DNA of 46,564 nt from Pedobacter borealis DSM 19626 (GTDB lineage Bacteria > Bacteroidota > Bacteroidia > Sphingobacteriales > Sphingobacteriaceae). Under the pieces are notes generated by a model. It saw only the letters and a program-made list of their open reading frames with translations. It ran no database searches and was not told the origin of the DNA. The stretch lies in the NCBI RefSeq assembly GCF_000708285.2, contig NZ_JAUG01000055.1, positions 1 through 46,564 of the forward strand, written 5' to 3'. A program made the translations under genes and the position numbers. This document shows positions 22,874-31,437 of this stretch, piece by piece (positions within the stretch are counted from its first letter, which is position 1; each line of letters opens with the position of its first letter).

Positions 22874-25800
22874 TTACGGATTTGGGTGCAGATACTGATA
22901 TGGCGTAACCCCGTAAACTTTACGGAATTCTTTACTAAAATATTTAGGGTCACTGAATCCAACCATATAAGTCACCTCCGTAGGGTTATATTCGCCTTTT
23001 TGGAGTAACACCGCTGCACGTTTAAGCCGCTGGCTTTTAACAAAATCGGTTAGAGAAACATCAGTAAGCGCGTTAAATTTTTTGTAAAGTACAGATTTGC
23101 TCATACCGATCTCCAGGGTCAGCTGCATGAGGTCGAACTCCGGATTATCGAGGTTTTTATCAACGGCAACCATAATCTTGCCCAACAATTCTTCATCTTT
23201 TGTCGATGGGTTGTTTGCTGGCTCTAAAAGGAGCTGTTTACCGAACCTGGCCTGCATAGCCGCTCTCAGGGCCAACATATTCTGTATATTGAGCTGCAAG
23301 ATCTGATCACTAAAAGGTTTGGTTATGTAGGCATCAGCGCCGTTCTGAAGACCGCTTACCTGATGGATACTGGCCGCCCTTGCCGTGAGCAGAATAATGG
23401 GAATATGTGAGGTCCTATTGTCCGTTTTCAGTTTCTTACAGAGTTCGAGTCCATCCATAACAGGCATCATCACATCACTGATAATCAGGTCCGGAATGAT
23501 ACGAACAGCTGTATCCCAGCCTTCCATTCCGTTGGAACAGGTCACTACATCATATTTTTTATCAAGTAGCCTTTGAATAAAGTTCCTTAGCTCTTCATTA
23601 TCTTCTACCAATAAAACGGTATAGGTTTTGCCAATCGGTACACCTGCCGTCTGGTTATCATCCAATACTTCGATGATAGGTCTATGGTAAGAGGAATCCT
23701 GCTCCGCCCTGGTGTTTATATTTCCGTCTAATAGAAGGTCATCGCTCAAATGAGCTCTACCTAAAGGAAGTATGACCTTAAACGAGGTTTTATAGTGCTC
23801 GGTGTCAATGGCAACAGATTCTGCATGAATGTGTCCATGATGAAGCTCTACGATACTTTTCGAGAGCGCCAGTCCAATACCTGTCCCGATTGAATAATGT
23901 CTCGACTCATTTACCTGGTAAAAATTATCAAATATCCTATCCAGGTTTTCCATATTAATGCCCTTCCCATTATTGGTAACTATAATTTCAACCTGATCGC
24001 CTGTTTCACCTTTTCTGATTAATAAATTGATCTCCCCGCCTTCATCTGAAAATTTGAATGCATTTGATAATAAATTAAAGAATACCTTTTCGAGCTGGTC
24101 CTTATCAAAATATGCGAAGATCTTGTCTTCACTGCACTCAATAGTGTAATTTATATTTTTTTGACTGGCAAGGTTTTGAAATAGCAGAAAAATGTCACCT
24201 GCAAAGTCTACGATATTCTGCTCAAAAAAATAAAGAGGTAGTTTATCAGATTCCACTTTTCTGAAATCCAATAATTCGGTAACCAGTCTGAAAAGCCTAT
24301 CGGTATTACGCCTGATGTTCTGTAAAGGTTTTCTGACCGCCTCATTTTCAGAGGTAAGATCAATCAATTTTTCAATCGGACCGATGATAAGCGTTAAAGG
24401 TGTTCGGATCTCATGGGAAACATTGGTAAAAAAATCAAGTTTCGTCTGGTAGAGCGCCTGTTGTTGTTCTGCTTCCCGATGTTCGAGATAAAGTTCGCGT
24501 TCCAGTTTCTCGCGGTTCTTAAAAAACCTAAATACATAATAGGAAACAGCAAAGAGCACGACACCATAGATCAGATAGGCCCACCAGGTCAGCCACAAGG
24601 GCGGCAGGATGTTGATGATCAGTTTAGCTGGTCTTACGCTCCATAATCCGTCATTATTTGACCCGTTAACCAAGAATGTATATTGTCCGGGGCGGAGATT
24701 GGAATAGGATGCAAAAGGAACTACGTCTTCGTTCCAGTTTTTATCAAATCCTTCCAGCTTATATTTATATCGGTTTTTTTCAGGTTTAATGTAATTTAAG
24801 GCTGAAAATCCAATGGTAAATACATTTTGTTCCGATGAAAATGTTATCTCACCGGTCAGCTCAATTGCTTTTTTTAACAGGCTATCTGGCCCCTTTATCC
24901 CGATAAGCTTGTCAAAAACTTTTAGAGAAGTGAGCATCACAGCCGGTCTTGAATCATTCTCCCTGATTTCTTCAGGGTAAAAACCGACCAGTCCATTGTA
25001 CCCGCCAAAAAACAGCTGTCCTGCTCTATCCTTAAAACCAGATCCGATATTGAACACATTTCCCGGAAGTCCATCCTTTGTATTGTATAATTTAAATATC
25101 TGGTGCTCTTTGTCAAATTTAATCAGCCCACGTTCGGTACTTAACCATAAAAAGCCATAATCGTCTTCCAGAAGCGACAATATGTTATCCGAGGGTAATC
25201 CATCTTTTTGGGAAAATGTCCTAAAGGCATTTTTTTTGGGGTCATAGACACTCAGTCCCCCATGGTCTGTCCCAAACCAGATCGCACCCGTTTTATCTTC
25301 ATAAAAACAATTCACAACACCATTGACAAGCCCTGGGGTCTTCCCTCCGATGAAAGATTTAAAGGTATTGGTAGCACTGTTCCAAAAATGTATGTTGTTA
25401 GATCCGATCCATATATTGTGCTTTGAATCTTCATACAATACCCTGATCAGCTCATTTTTTTTGATGTTATCCGTGTAAACAAGCTTAAATCTATTAGTCC
25501 CAGGATCAAAAAGATTCAGCCCCATTGAAGTAGCGACCCAAATCCCGCCTTTATTATCCTCAACAATACAGTTTACATCATCATAGCTTAATGACATTGG
25601 ATCTGCGTCAAGATGACGATAACGGATGAAATCATTTGTTTCTGGCCGAAAGAGGTTTAAGCCCCCCTGATAGTTACCCACCCATACCCTTTGCGATCTG
25701 TCCACTAAAATAGTCTTGATGACATTGGAAGATAGACTATTGGGAGACTTGTCCGCATTCTTAAATATAGTAAACCGGCCTGTTTTCCGGTTGAAGTAAT

Positions 25801-26947
25801 TTAAACCATCATTGGTGGCTATCCATAGATTGTTGATCCTATCTTCTGCTATTGCGCTGATTACATTATTACTAATGCTGTTTTTATATTTATCATTCTG
25901 ATAAACCTGGAATGGGGTGGTGATGGCATGTACCACGTCTACACCACCAAAGTAAGTACCGATCCAGATAGAACCGCAATTATCTTCATAAATATCGAAT
26001 ACCGAATTTTCGCCCAGGCTCACCGGATCGGAAGAATCATGCTGATAGTTTTCAAATTTCATCTTTTCGGTATCAATCAACGAAATTCCTTCCTGGGTTC
26101 CGATCCACAGTTTTCCATTTCTATCTGCCGTAATTTTCTGGATATGATTGATGCCTACTGTATTTGGAGAATTTTCCGATTGGGAATAATGCCTAAAAAA
26201 TTTTCCAGTCCCCTCATAAAGATTGAGACCGTTATGTTTGGTACCGATCCACAGTCTATTTTTTTTATCTTCAGCAATTGCTGTCACCACACTGCTACTA
26301 ATGCTATTGGGATCAGCTGAGTGAGCAAAAATACTGCATTGATAGCGCCCATTTAGCTTTTCAAGGCGCACCAGACCACTGGTTGTACCTATCCAGAGAT
26401 TGTCCAAGTGATCCTCAAAGATTGTTAATACTTTGTACGACTTTTTTATCGGAAGTTTGAGTCTTTTGAATTTATTATGAAATTTATCGGTTGAATATAG
26501 CAGTCCACTATCGGTCCCCAGCCAGAGCGTACCCTTACGGTCGTTATAAAGGTAATTAGATCTGTCCACATCAGAAAGCACATGTATAAATGTTCCACTC
26601 TTGGGGTCATACTTATCCAGGCTATGCAGGGATCCTACCCACATCACCTTGTTGTCATCGACCGCTAAAGTGGTTATATAGTTATTCGAAACAACACTTT
26701 TCTTACTTACCGTTGTGTTTTTAAATACTTTTATATTCTGTCCATCATATCGGTTCAGTCCATATCTTGTCCCGAACCACATAAAACCCTGCGGGTCTTT
26801 GATAATTGCCAGAACTGAATTTTGGGAAAGTCCATCTTCGATGTTCAGATGGTTAAAAATATAGGGTGTCTGTGCATGGCTATAGGTCGATAAAGCGCAC
26901 AACAGTAAAATGTAAAAAAAATATTTGGTCTCGTTAATTGTGAACAT
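22874..26947 (-). CDS. Hybrid two-component system regulator of a polysaccharide locus
   Basis: A 1357-residue one-protein two-component system of the type that controls polysaccharide utilisation loci in Bacteroidota. A signal peptide (about 1-25) leads to a periplasmic double beta-propeller of Reg_prop repeats (LWIGTTSGL, GIWVATSMGLNLFDP and similar, about 30-660) and a Y_Y_Y domain (about 700-775). One transmembrane helix (about 785-810, LTWWAYLIYGVVLFAVSYYV) follows, then HisKA with FTNVSHEIRTPLTLIIGP (His near 846), HATPase_c with NLLSNAFKFSDEGG, a receiver domain with DVMMPVMDG (about 1160) and an AraC-type helix-turn-helix (about 1255-1357). The likely ligand is an oligosaccharide released by the PL8 lyase. 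No frameshift is seen, so the sensor has outlived its transporter. Confidence 0.95.
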   Translation of the reverse strand: MFTINETKYFFYILLLCALSTYSHAQTPYIFNHLNIEDGLSQNSVLAIIKDPQGFMWFGTRYGLNRYDGQNIKVFKNTTVSKKSVVSNNYITTLAVDDNKVMWVGSLHSLDKYDPKSGTFIHVLSDVDRSNYLYNDRKGTLWLGTDSGLLYSTDKFHNKFKRLKLPIKKSYKVLTIFEDHLDNLWIGTTSGLVRLEKLNGRYQCSIFAHSADPNSISSSVVTAIAEDKKNRLWIGTKHNGLNLYEGTGKFFRHYSQSENSPNTVGINHIQKITADRNGKLWIGTQEGISLIDTEKMKFENYQHDSSDPVSLGENSVFDIYEDNCGSIWIGTYFGGVDVVHAITTPFQVYQNDKYKNSISNNVISAIAEDRINNLWIATNDGLNYFNRKTGRFTIFKNADKSPNSLSSNVIKTILVDRSQRVWVGNYQGGLNLFRPETNDFIRYRHLDADPMSLSYDDVNCIVEDNKGGIWVATSMGLNLFDPGTNRFKLVYTDNIKKNELIRVLYEDSKHNIWIGSNNIHFWNSATNTFKSFIGGKTPGLVNGVVNCFYEDKTGAIWFGTDHGGLSVYDPKKNAFRTFSQKDGLPSDNILSLLEDDYGFLWLSTERGLIKFDKEHQIFKLYNTKDGLPGNVFNIGSGFKDRAGQLFFGGYNGLVGFYPEEIRENDSRPAVMLTSLKVFDKLIGIKGPDSLLKKAIELTGEITFSSEQNVFTIGFSALNYIKPEKNRYKYKLEGFDKNWNEDVVPFASYSNLRPGQYTFLVNGSNNDGLWSVRPAKLIINILPPLWLTWWAYLIYGVVLFAVSYYVFRFFKNREKLERELYLEHREAEQQQALYQTKLDFFTNVSHEIRTPLTLIIGPIEKLIDLTSENEAVRKPLQNIRRNTDRLFRLVTELLDFRKVESDKLPLYFFEQNIVDFAGDIFLLFQNLASQKNINYTIECSEDKIFAYFDKDQLEKVFFNLLSNAFKFSDEGGEINLLIRKGETGDQVEIIVTNNGKGINMENLDRIFDNFYQVNESRHYSIGTGIGLALSKSIVELHHGHIHAESVAIDTEHYKTSFKVILPLGRAHLSDDLLLDGNINTRAEQDSSYHRPIIEVLDDNQTAGVPIGKTYTVLLVEDNEELRNFIQRLLDKKYDVVTCSNGMEGWDTAVRIIPDLIISDVMMPVMDGLELCKKLKTDNRTSHIPIILLTARAASIHQVSGLQNGADAYITKPFSDQILQLNIQNMLALRAAMQARFGKQLLLEPANNPSTKDEELLGKIMVAVDKNLDNPEFDLMQLTLEIGMSKSVLYKKFNALTDVSLTDFVKSQRLKRAAVLLQKGEYNPTEVTYMVGFSDPKYFSKEFRKVYGVTPYQYLHPNP

Positions 26948-27335
26948 CTGAATTGCTCTGCCCGGGATGAGGCACTATTTGTAACAAAAATATATAAACT
27001 TTCAATAAAAATGTCACTTTTCGTTTACAATAAAAAATATAGTTTATTTAAGTGCCAAGATAAATGGTTAGAATTATCGGGGAAATAGACAGCATTTATG
27101 TTACGATAGCGCATTTCCGTAATGTAGGATAAGTATAGGCTGTAAAAGTGCCCTCCCATAAAACGGTCTACACGTGTACATCTGCCTGTTTAAACTGCTG
27201 AAAAAGCACCGGTCGATCCTTATTGCTTACTTCTTCAATTTATTCCCCGTCTTTAACCGTTTTAACGGAAAAGAATTCCTCATAGCTGAAGTTGTAAATC
27301 TAAAAAAATCTGTTTTTCTCCTAATGTGTTTATTA
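26948..27335. other. AT-rich upstream region of the regulator
   Basis: No gene called. The plus-strand ORF at 27174-27419 has no homology signal I can see and overlaps the repeat motif at 27336, so it is likely noise. The promoter of the regulator gene should lie near 26950-27060, but I find no convincing TAnnTTTG box. Confidence 0.4.
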
Positions 27336-27370
27336 AAGGAAGGTTTTGCTCTTTATAAGGAAGATTTTGC
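27336..27370 (+). promoter_or_regulatory. Orphan HTCS-type direct-repeat operator candidate
   Basis: AAGGAAGGTTTTGC (27336-27349) and AAGGAAGATTTTGC (27357-27370) are direct repeats with a 21-base period, the same motif as at 16173 and 22645 but reading on the plus strand. It points away from the regulator gene, towards a stretch with only decayed ORFs. Confidence 0.55.
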
Positions 27371-27486
27371 CCCGTTCCAAATGCCCATTTTTGTTCTTTT
27401 GATTGAAAAAAGATTTTAGGTATAGTCTCAGGCTTCCATAAAAATATGTATTTAGGCACTCATAATTGAAGAAATTATATGGATAA

Positions 27487-27807
27487 AAAAATGATCATGT
27501 CTTATATGTTGACACTATCAATGAGGAAATCGGGTATGCTTATACTTCTGATCTGCAAAAGTCTTTAGCGGTAATAGCTAAGATACGGTTTGATTTAATT
27601 GAAAATCAAGAGAATATGTTCGAAGTGAATAACGACCTGATAAATGGGTTTGGATATGTTGGCAAATACATATGCCTTTATTCGATAAACGAAGATGAAA
27701 CCGAATCGAGTTCAATTCTTATTGATTGTACTTTTCCTAAATGCGAAGTTGAAGATAGGTTAACTGCACTTTGTCATCCCCCCTTTGTTGAATCATGTAA
27801 TCGCTAA
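27487..27807 (+). pseudogene. ORF fragment of unknown family
   Basis: The frame is open from 27487 without an early methionine and reads YVDTINEEIGYAYTSDLQKS, then AVIAKIRFDLIENQENMFEV and GYVGKYICLYSINEDETESS to a stop at 27805. Composition is protein-like. The first ATG is at 27616, so either the 5' end is lost or a rare start is used. I do not recognise it. It lies just 5' of a serine recombinase remnant and may belong to the same decayed mobile element. Confidence 0.3.
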
Positions 27808-27941
27808 TTATCGGGATTATGGTTCAAGAATCCTATCTTCTTTGAGGAAAGATTGAATTGTCGATTTGATTATCCTTTGCACTTTAAAATGTCCCGCTAT
27901 CCTCGCTGTTATTTCAATTTACCACCGGTCTGTTGAGCTAA

Positions 27942-28343
27942 ACGGAGCGCTTAACAGAGGCTAAATTAGATGAAATTGCCAAAAAGAAATACACCATTTC
28001 TCAACTGGAGCCTCTTCTGGATGATGCTATTTTTACATTCACTAGATTATTCCTGATTTTCACTAAATCTGCCATTAATGATAAAAGAAGGCTGATTGGT
28101 TCGATGTTCCCCGAAAAATTCGATTTTGAAACCCTACAACATCGAACCGCTTTGATGAGCGCAACGTTTCAGCGTATCTTCCTGATAAACAAAAAATTAG
28201 ATAGCAAAAAAATGAGGCAAAAATCTTCGAAAAAATCTTTGCCCCACTAGGGGTCAGTGACGGTGCGTAATTCGAACCATTTTGTGGACGAATTGATTGA
28301 AATCGGGGGTTTTTCGAAAACTTTGAAAGAAAGCAATCAATAA
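27942..28343 (+). pseudogene. Serine recombinase C-terminal remnant, copy 1
   Basis: The open frame TERLTEAKLDEIAKKKYTIS continues with LDDAIFTFTRLFLIFTKSA and DKRRLIGSMFPEKFDFETLQ, the C-terminal zone of large serine recombinases (the usual form is KRxxIGSxFPEKLxFDGxxYRT). It meets TAG at 28248 and then continues in the same frame (GSVTVRNSNHFVDELIEIGG onward) to a TAA at 28341, so the first stop looks like a nonsense mutation. The N-terminal catalytic domain with the active serine is absent. It is convergent with the OmpA gene, whose stop lies 7 bases away. Confidence 0.65.
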
Positions 28344-28350
28344 TATAATA

Positions 28351-30507
28351 TTACTTTTTCAAGAATTCTACCAGCTCCTCACATTTCAGTTCTCTAACAT
28401 CCTTACCGTTTAAAATGATGAAAAACTCTGTTCTTCTATTGAGTTGTTGATTCGCTTCATCGCAGGCTACACCATCAGCACAATTATTCACTAAATGATC
28501 TTCGCCATAAGCATGAACTACAATTCTTTCTGCATCAATCCCACTGGCCATCAAGTATTGTTTTGCATTTTTAGACCTACGTTCAGATAGCTCAATATTA
28601 TATGCATTTGAGGCCCTACTATCACAGAAACTAGAAGCCACCAGCTCAAATTGAGGATTTGCCTTTAAGAATAGGGCTATTTTTTTCATCAAGGGTTTAG
28701 CATCTGTTCTAATTTCAGCTTTATCAAGATCATAATATATCTTTAAATCTGCGGCAAGCCTATGGAGTTCATCACATTTGTTAGCATCAACTTTAGAAAT
28801 ATTCGCCAAACTTTTTAATTGAATTCGCTGTAAGATGGTGGTATCTTCATCGATATCCATTGTAGAAATCTGTTGAGAGAAAAATGCATAGCCTGGCCTA
28901 GTTATAATCAAATCTACTACCGACCTTTTAGGAAGTTCTTTAATAAACTCACCCTTATTATCTGTATAAAATGAAGTTTTAACGCCGTTATCCGACAATT
29001 GAATTTGCGCATTAGCTATTGGCTGATGGCTTAGGTTATCAGTCAAAACGCCCTGCAGCTTAATCCTATATGGCTGAAATTGAAATCCATAAATATCATC
29101 CGTTCCCAAACGGTTAGATGAAAAAAATCCTTTATACCCGCTTTCACTTCTGATGAAAGAAAAATCATCACTGGATGAATTTACCGGGGCGCCTAAGTTT
29201 AATGGAACACCGACTATTTCGGCATTACGAATAGGGATTTCAAAAATATCCAATCCACCAAGCCCTGCATGCCCTGTAGACGAGAAAAACAAAGTACTGT
29301 CATTATACAAAGTAGGAAACATTTCATCACCTTCTGTATTCACTTTATTTCCTAAGTTAACAGGCTTGCCCCATTCATCTTTAAAATTTGCTCTGGTAGA
29401 AACGTAAAGGTCAACTCCTCCTTTTCCGCCAGGCATATCTGATGAAAAAATCAATATTGTACCCGCTTTATTCACTGCGGGGTGCCCAGTTGAATATTCA
29501 TCATTATTGTATGGAAATGGTTTTAGATCATCCATACTAGGTGTCGAAGCCGTAAAAATCTTAAGTTTATCAACACCTGTTTTACTTAGGTTTAGCTTGC
29601 CCTTAAAGTAATTATTTCTGGTAAAAATTAAAGAGCCATCTGGCAAAACCGTCGCTGGCCCTTCGTGATATTTTGTATTTACAAAACCACTTAGCGGACT
29701 TGCCAAACCTTCTCCAGGGAATTTCATACCTTGACTTTCACTTGCTAAGGTTTGGTTTACTGAAAAAACATTGTTATCGTTACTAGTGTTGCGTGTATCA
29801 TCGTCATTAACCTTATACGTTTGTTTGGCTTTTAAAGCTGACATTACCATACTGGTATCTACAGGTTTTATACTATCTAAGTTTTTAACAACATACAAAT
29901 CGGAAAATGGACTTTGGTCCCAACCGAAAATATGCTTAGAGAGATTACCTATCTTTCTATTGCTCACAAATAGCAGTCCATTCTGGTAAAACATTGGTGC
30001 ATATTCTGAAGCTACTGTATTTAAATTGGTATAATAAACTTGCCAGCGTCTCTTTTCTTTCATAAAGCTGGCATTACTACTATAGGCATTTGCAAAATCC
30101 AAGGCTCTTTGATCTGCGCCTGCCATTTTTAAATATTTTTTATACCATATTTCAGCATCTTTGTACTTTTCATTGTTAGCCAAAACCTCGGCATAGCTTA
30201 AAACCCATTCTGGTTTTAAAGGCGTTGTTTTACTTAATTTTTCATACCAGATCAATGCATTTTTATAATCTTTTGTTTTTCTATAGGAATTAGCCAATAA
30301 TTCTTTGACCTCTATATGATCAGGGATTGTTATTGCTGCTTTTTCTAATAAGGAAATAGTAGCGGCGTATTTCATAGCATCATATTCTTTTTTAGCTTGC
30401 TTTAAATTTACAAGTGCCGCTTTTTCAGTTTGAGCAAGGGCACCAAAAGAACCAAAGCCGAATATAAATAACGTAAAAATGTATATGAACTGTTTCATAG
30501 CGCGCAA
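28351..30507 (-). CDS. OmpA-family protein with TPR and PD40 domains (PorE-like)
   Basis: A 718-residue envelope protein. After a signal peptide (about 1-27, ending FGALAQ) come TPR-like helices (about 30-160, DYKNALIWYEKLSKTTPLKP), a WD40-like PD40 propeller (about 165-465, with LIFSSDMPGGKGGVDLYVS and LFFSSTGHAGLGGLDIFEI), a carboxypeptidase-regulatory-like domain (about 475-560) and a C-terminal OmpA peptidoglycan-binding domain (about 590-718, IYYDLDKAEIRTDAKPLM and NIELSERRSKNAKQYLMASG). The order TPR-PD40-CRD-OmpA is that of PorE, which ties T9SS complexes to peptidoglycan. It starts directly after the PorP/SprF stop, as the third gene of the adhesin operon. An in-frame ATG three codons later is an equally good start. 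Confidence 0.9.
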   Translation of the reverse strand: MRAMKQFIYIFTLFIFGFGSFGALAQTEKAALVNLKQAKKEYDAMKYAATISLLEKAAITIPDHIEVKELLANSYRKTKDYKNALIWYEKLSKTTPLKPEWVLSYAEVLANNEKYKDAEIWYKKYLKMAGADQRALDFANAYSSNASFMKEKRRWQVYYTNLNTVASEYAPMFYQNGLLFVSNRKIGNLSKHIFGWDQSPFSDLYVVKNLDSIKPVDTSMVMSALKAKQTYKVNDDDTRNTSNDNNVFSVNQTLASESQGMKFPGEGLASPLSGFVNTKYHEGPATVLPDGSLIFTRNNYFKGKLNLSKTGVDKLKIFTASTPSMDDLKPFPYNNDEYSTGHPAVNKAGTILIFSSDMPGGKGGVDLYVSTRANFKDEWGKPVNLGNKVNTEGDEMFPTLYNDSTLFFSSTGHAGLGGLDIFEIPIRNAEIVGVPLNLGAPVNSSSDDFSFIRSESGYKGFFSSNRLGTDDIYGFQFQPYRIKLQGVLTDNLSHQPIANAQIQLSDNGVKTSFYTDNKGEFIKELPKRSVVDLIITRPGYAFFSQQISTMDIDEDTTILQRIQLKSLANISKVDANKCDELHRLAADLKIYYDLDKAEIRTDAKPLMKKIALFLKANPQFELVASSFCDSRASNAYNIELSERRSKNAKQYLMASGIDAERIVVHAYGEDHLVNNCADGVACDEANQQLNRRTEFFIILNGKDVRELKCEELVEFLKK

Positions 30508-31434
30508 TTAAAAATAACGTGGAGAGATTGTTTTTCCTTTTTCAAAGCCAAATTCGTAGCGGAGCATTATCTCGTGGCTACCTCTATTAAAGTTCACCAA
30601 TTTAGTTATGCTCTTATCATAAGAATAACCAATTCTAACCTGCGGAGTTGCCTGTATTTCCATCATTACAGCAATATCAGCTTCAGTTCTGTATTGTACG
30701 CCAAATGAAATCACATCCTTGATCCACAAATTTGCATTTAGGTCTGCTTCTATTGGTGCACCTCTTACGCCCTTAATTAATATAGAGGGTTTTAAATTTA
30801 AATCGGCATCTAATGGAAAAACATACCCAGCAGCCAAGAAAACATGTAAAGATTGACCGGTAAACACATTATTATTAGTTACCGAAAAGTTCACTAATTT
30901 ATTATTTAATAATTGAGGAGATGATAAACCGACATAAAAGCGATCTGCATTATAGTAAATACCGGTACCAATTGTAGCAAGGTTTTTATTGATGTTCTCT
31001 TGAAATGCCAAATCGACTGTACTACCAGTATTGAGCATTACCGAACTAAAATCAGCCCTGTATTGGCTTATCCCTGCTTGTAAACCAAAGGAAAGCGTAC
31101 CTTTTTCCATTCTTATACGATAGGCATAACTTCCAAAAACACCACTGGTTTTAGTAACCCCGATTTTATCACTAAAAACTTGCAGCCCAAACCCTATCTT
31201 CTTGTTACGAGATGGTGCATCTACAGTAAAGGTTAGTGTTTCTGGTGCACCATCTATACCAACCCATTGTTTTCTGTACAGGGCAGTGGCCGATGTTACG
31301 TTTCTACTTCCCGCATATGCAGGATTAATGGCCAATGTATTAAACATATATTGAGAGTACATTGCTTCCTGCTGGGCATTTACAAATTGGGCAGCAAACA
31401 TTAAAATCAGAATAATTATGATATGCTTTTTCAT
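30508..31434 (-). CDS. PorP/SprF-family T9SS outer-membrane protein
   Basis: A 308-residue protein with a signal peptide (about 1-20, ending FVNAQ) followed by the PorP/SprF signature EAMYSQYMFNTLAINPAYAG, then RKQWVGIDGAPETLTFTVDA and an alternating pattern typical of an outer-membrane beta-barrel, ending in ...FGFEKGKTISPRYF. PorP/SprF proteins escort particular T9SS type B cargo; SprF of Flavobacterium johnsoniae is needed for the adhesin SprB. It lies 3 bases after the 4732-residue adhesin and abuts the PorE-like gene, so it is very likely the dedicated partner of this adhesin. Confidence 0.93.
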   Translation of the reverse strand: MKKHIIIILILMFAAQFVNAQQEAMYSQYMFNTLAINPAYAGSRNVTSATALYRKQWVGIDGAPETLTFTVDAPSRNKKIGFGLQVFSDKIGVTKTSGVFGSYAYRIRMEKGTLSFGLQAGISQYRADFSSVMLNTGSTVDLAFQENINKNLATIGTGIYYNADRFYVGLSSPQLLNNKLVNFSVTNNNVFTGQSLHVFLAAGYVFPLDADLNLKPSILIKGVRGAPIEADLNANLWIKDVISFGVQYRTEADIAVMMEIQATPQVRIGYSYDKSITKLVNFNRGSHEIMLRYEFGFEKGKTISPRYF

Positions 31435-31437
31435 CGG

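Noticed and set aside
27174..27419. Plus-strand ORF of 81 residues
   Set aside because: No family, no leader, biased composition, and it overlaps the conserved operator-like repeats.
26948..28350. A SusD gene or second SusC on the plus strand
   Set aside because: All frames were read; only short fragments and a recombinase remnant are present.
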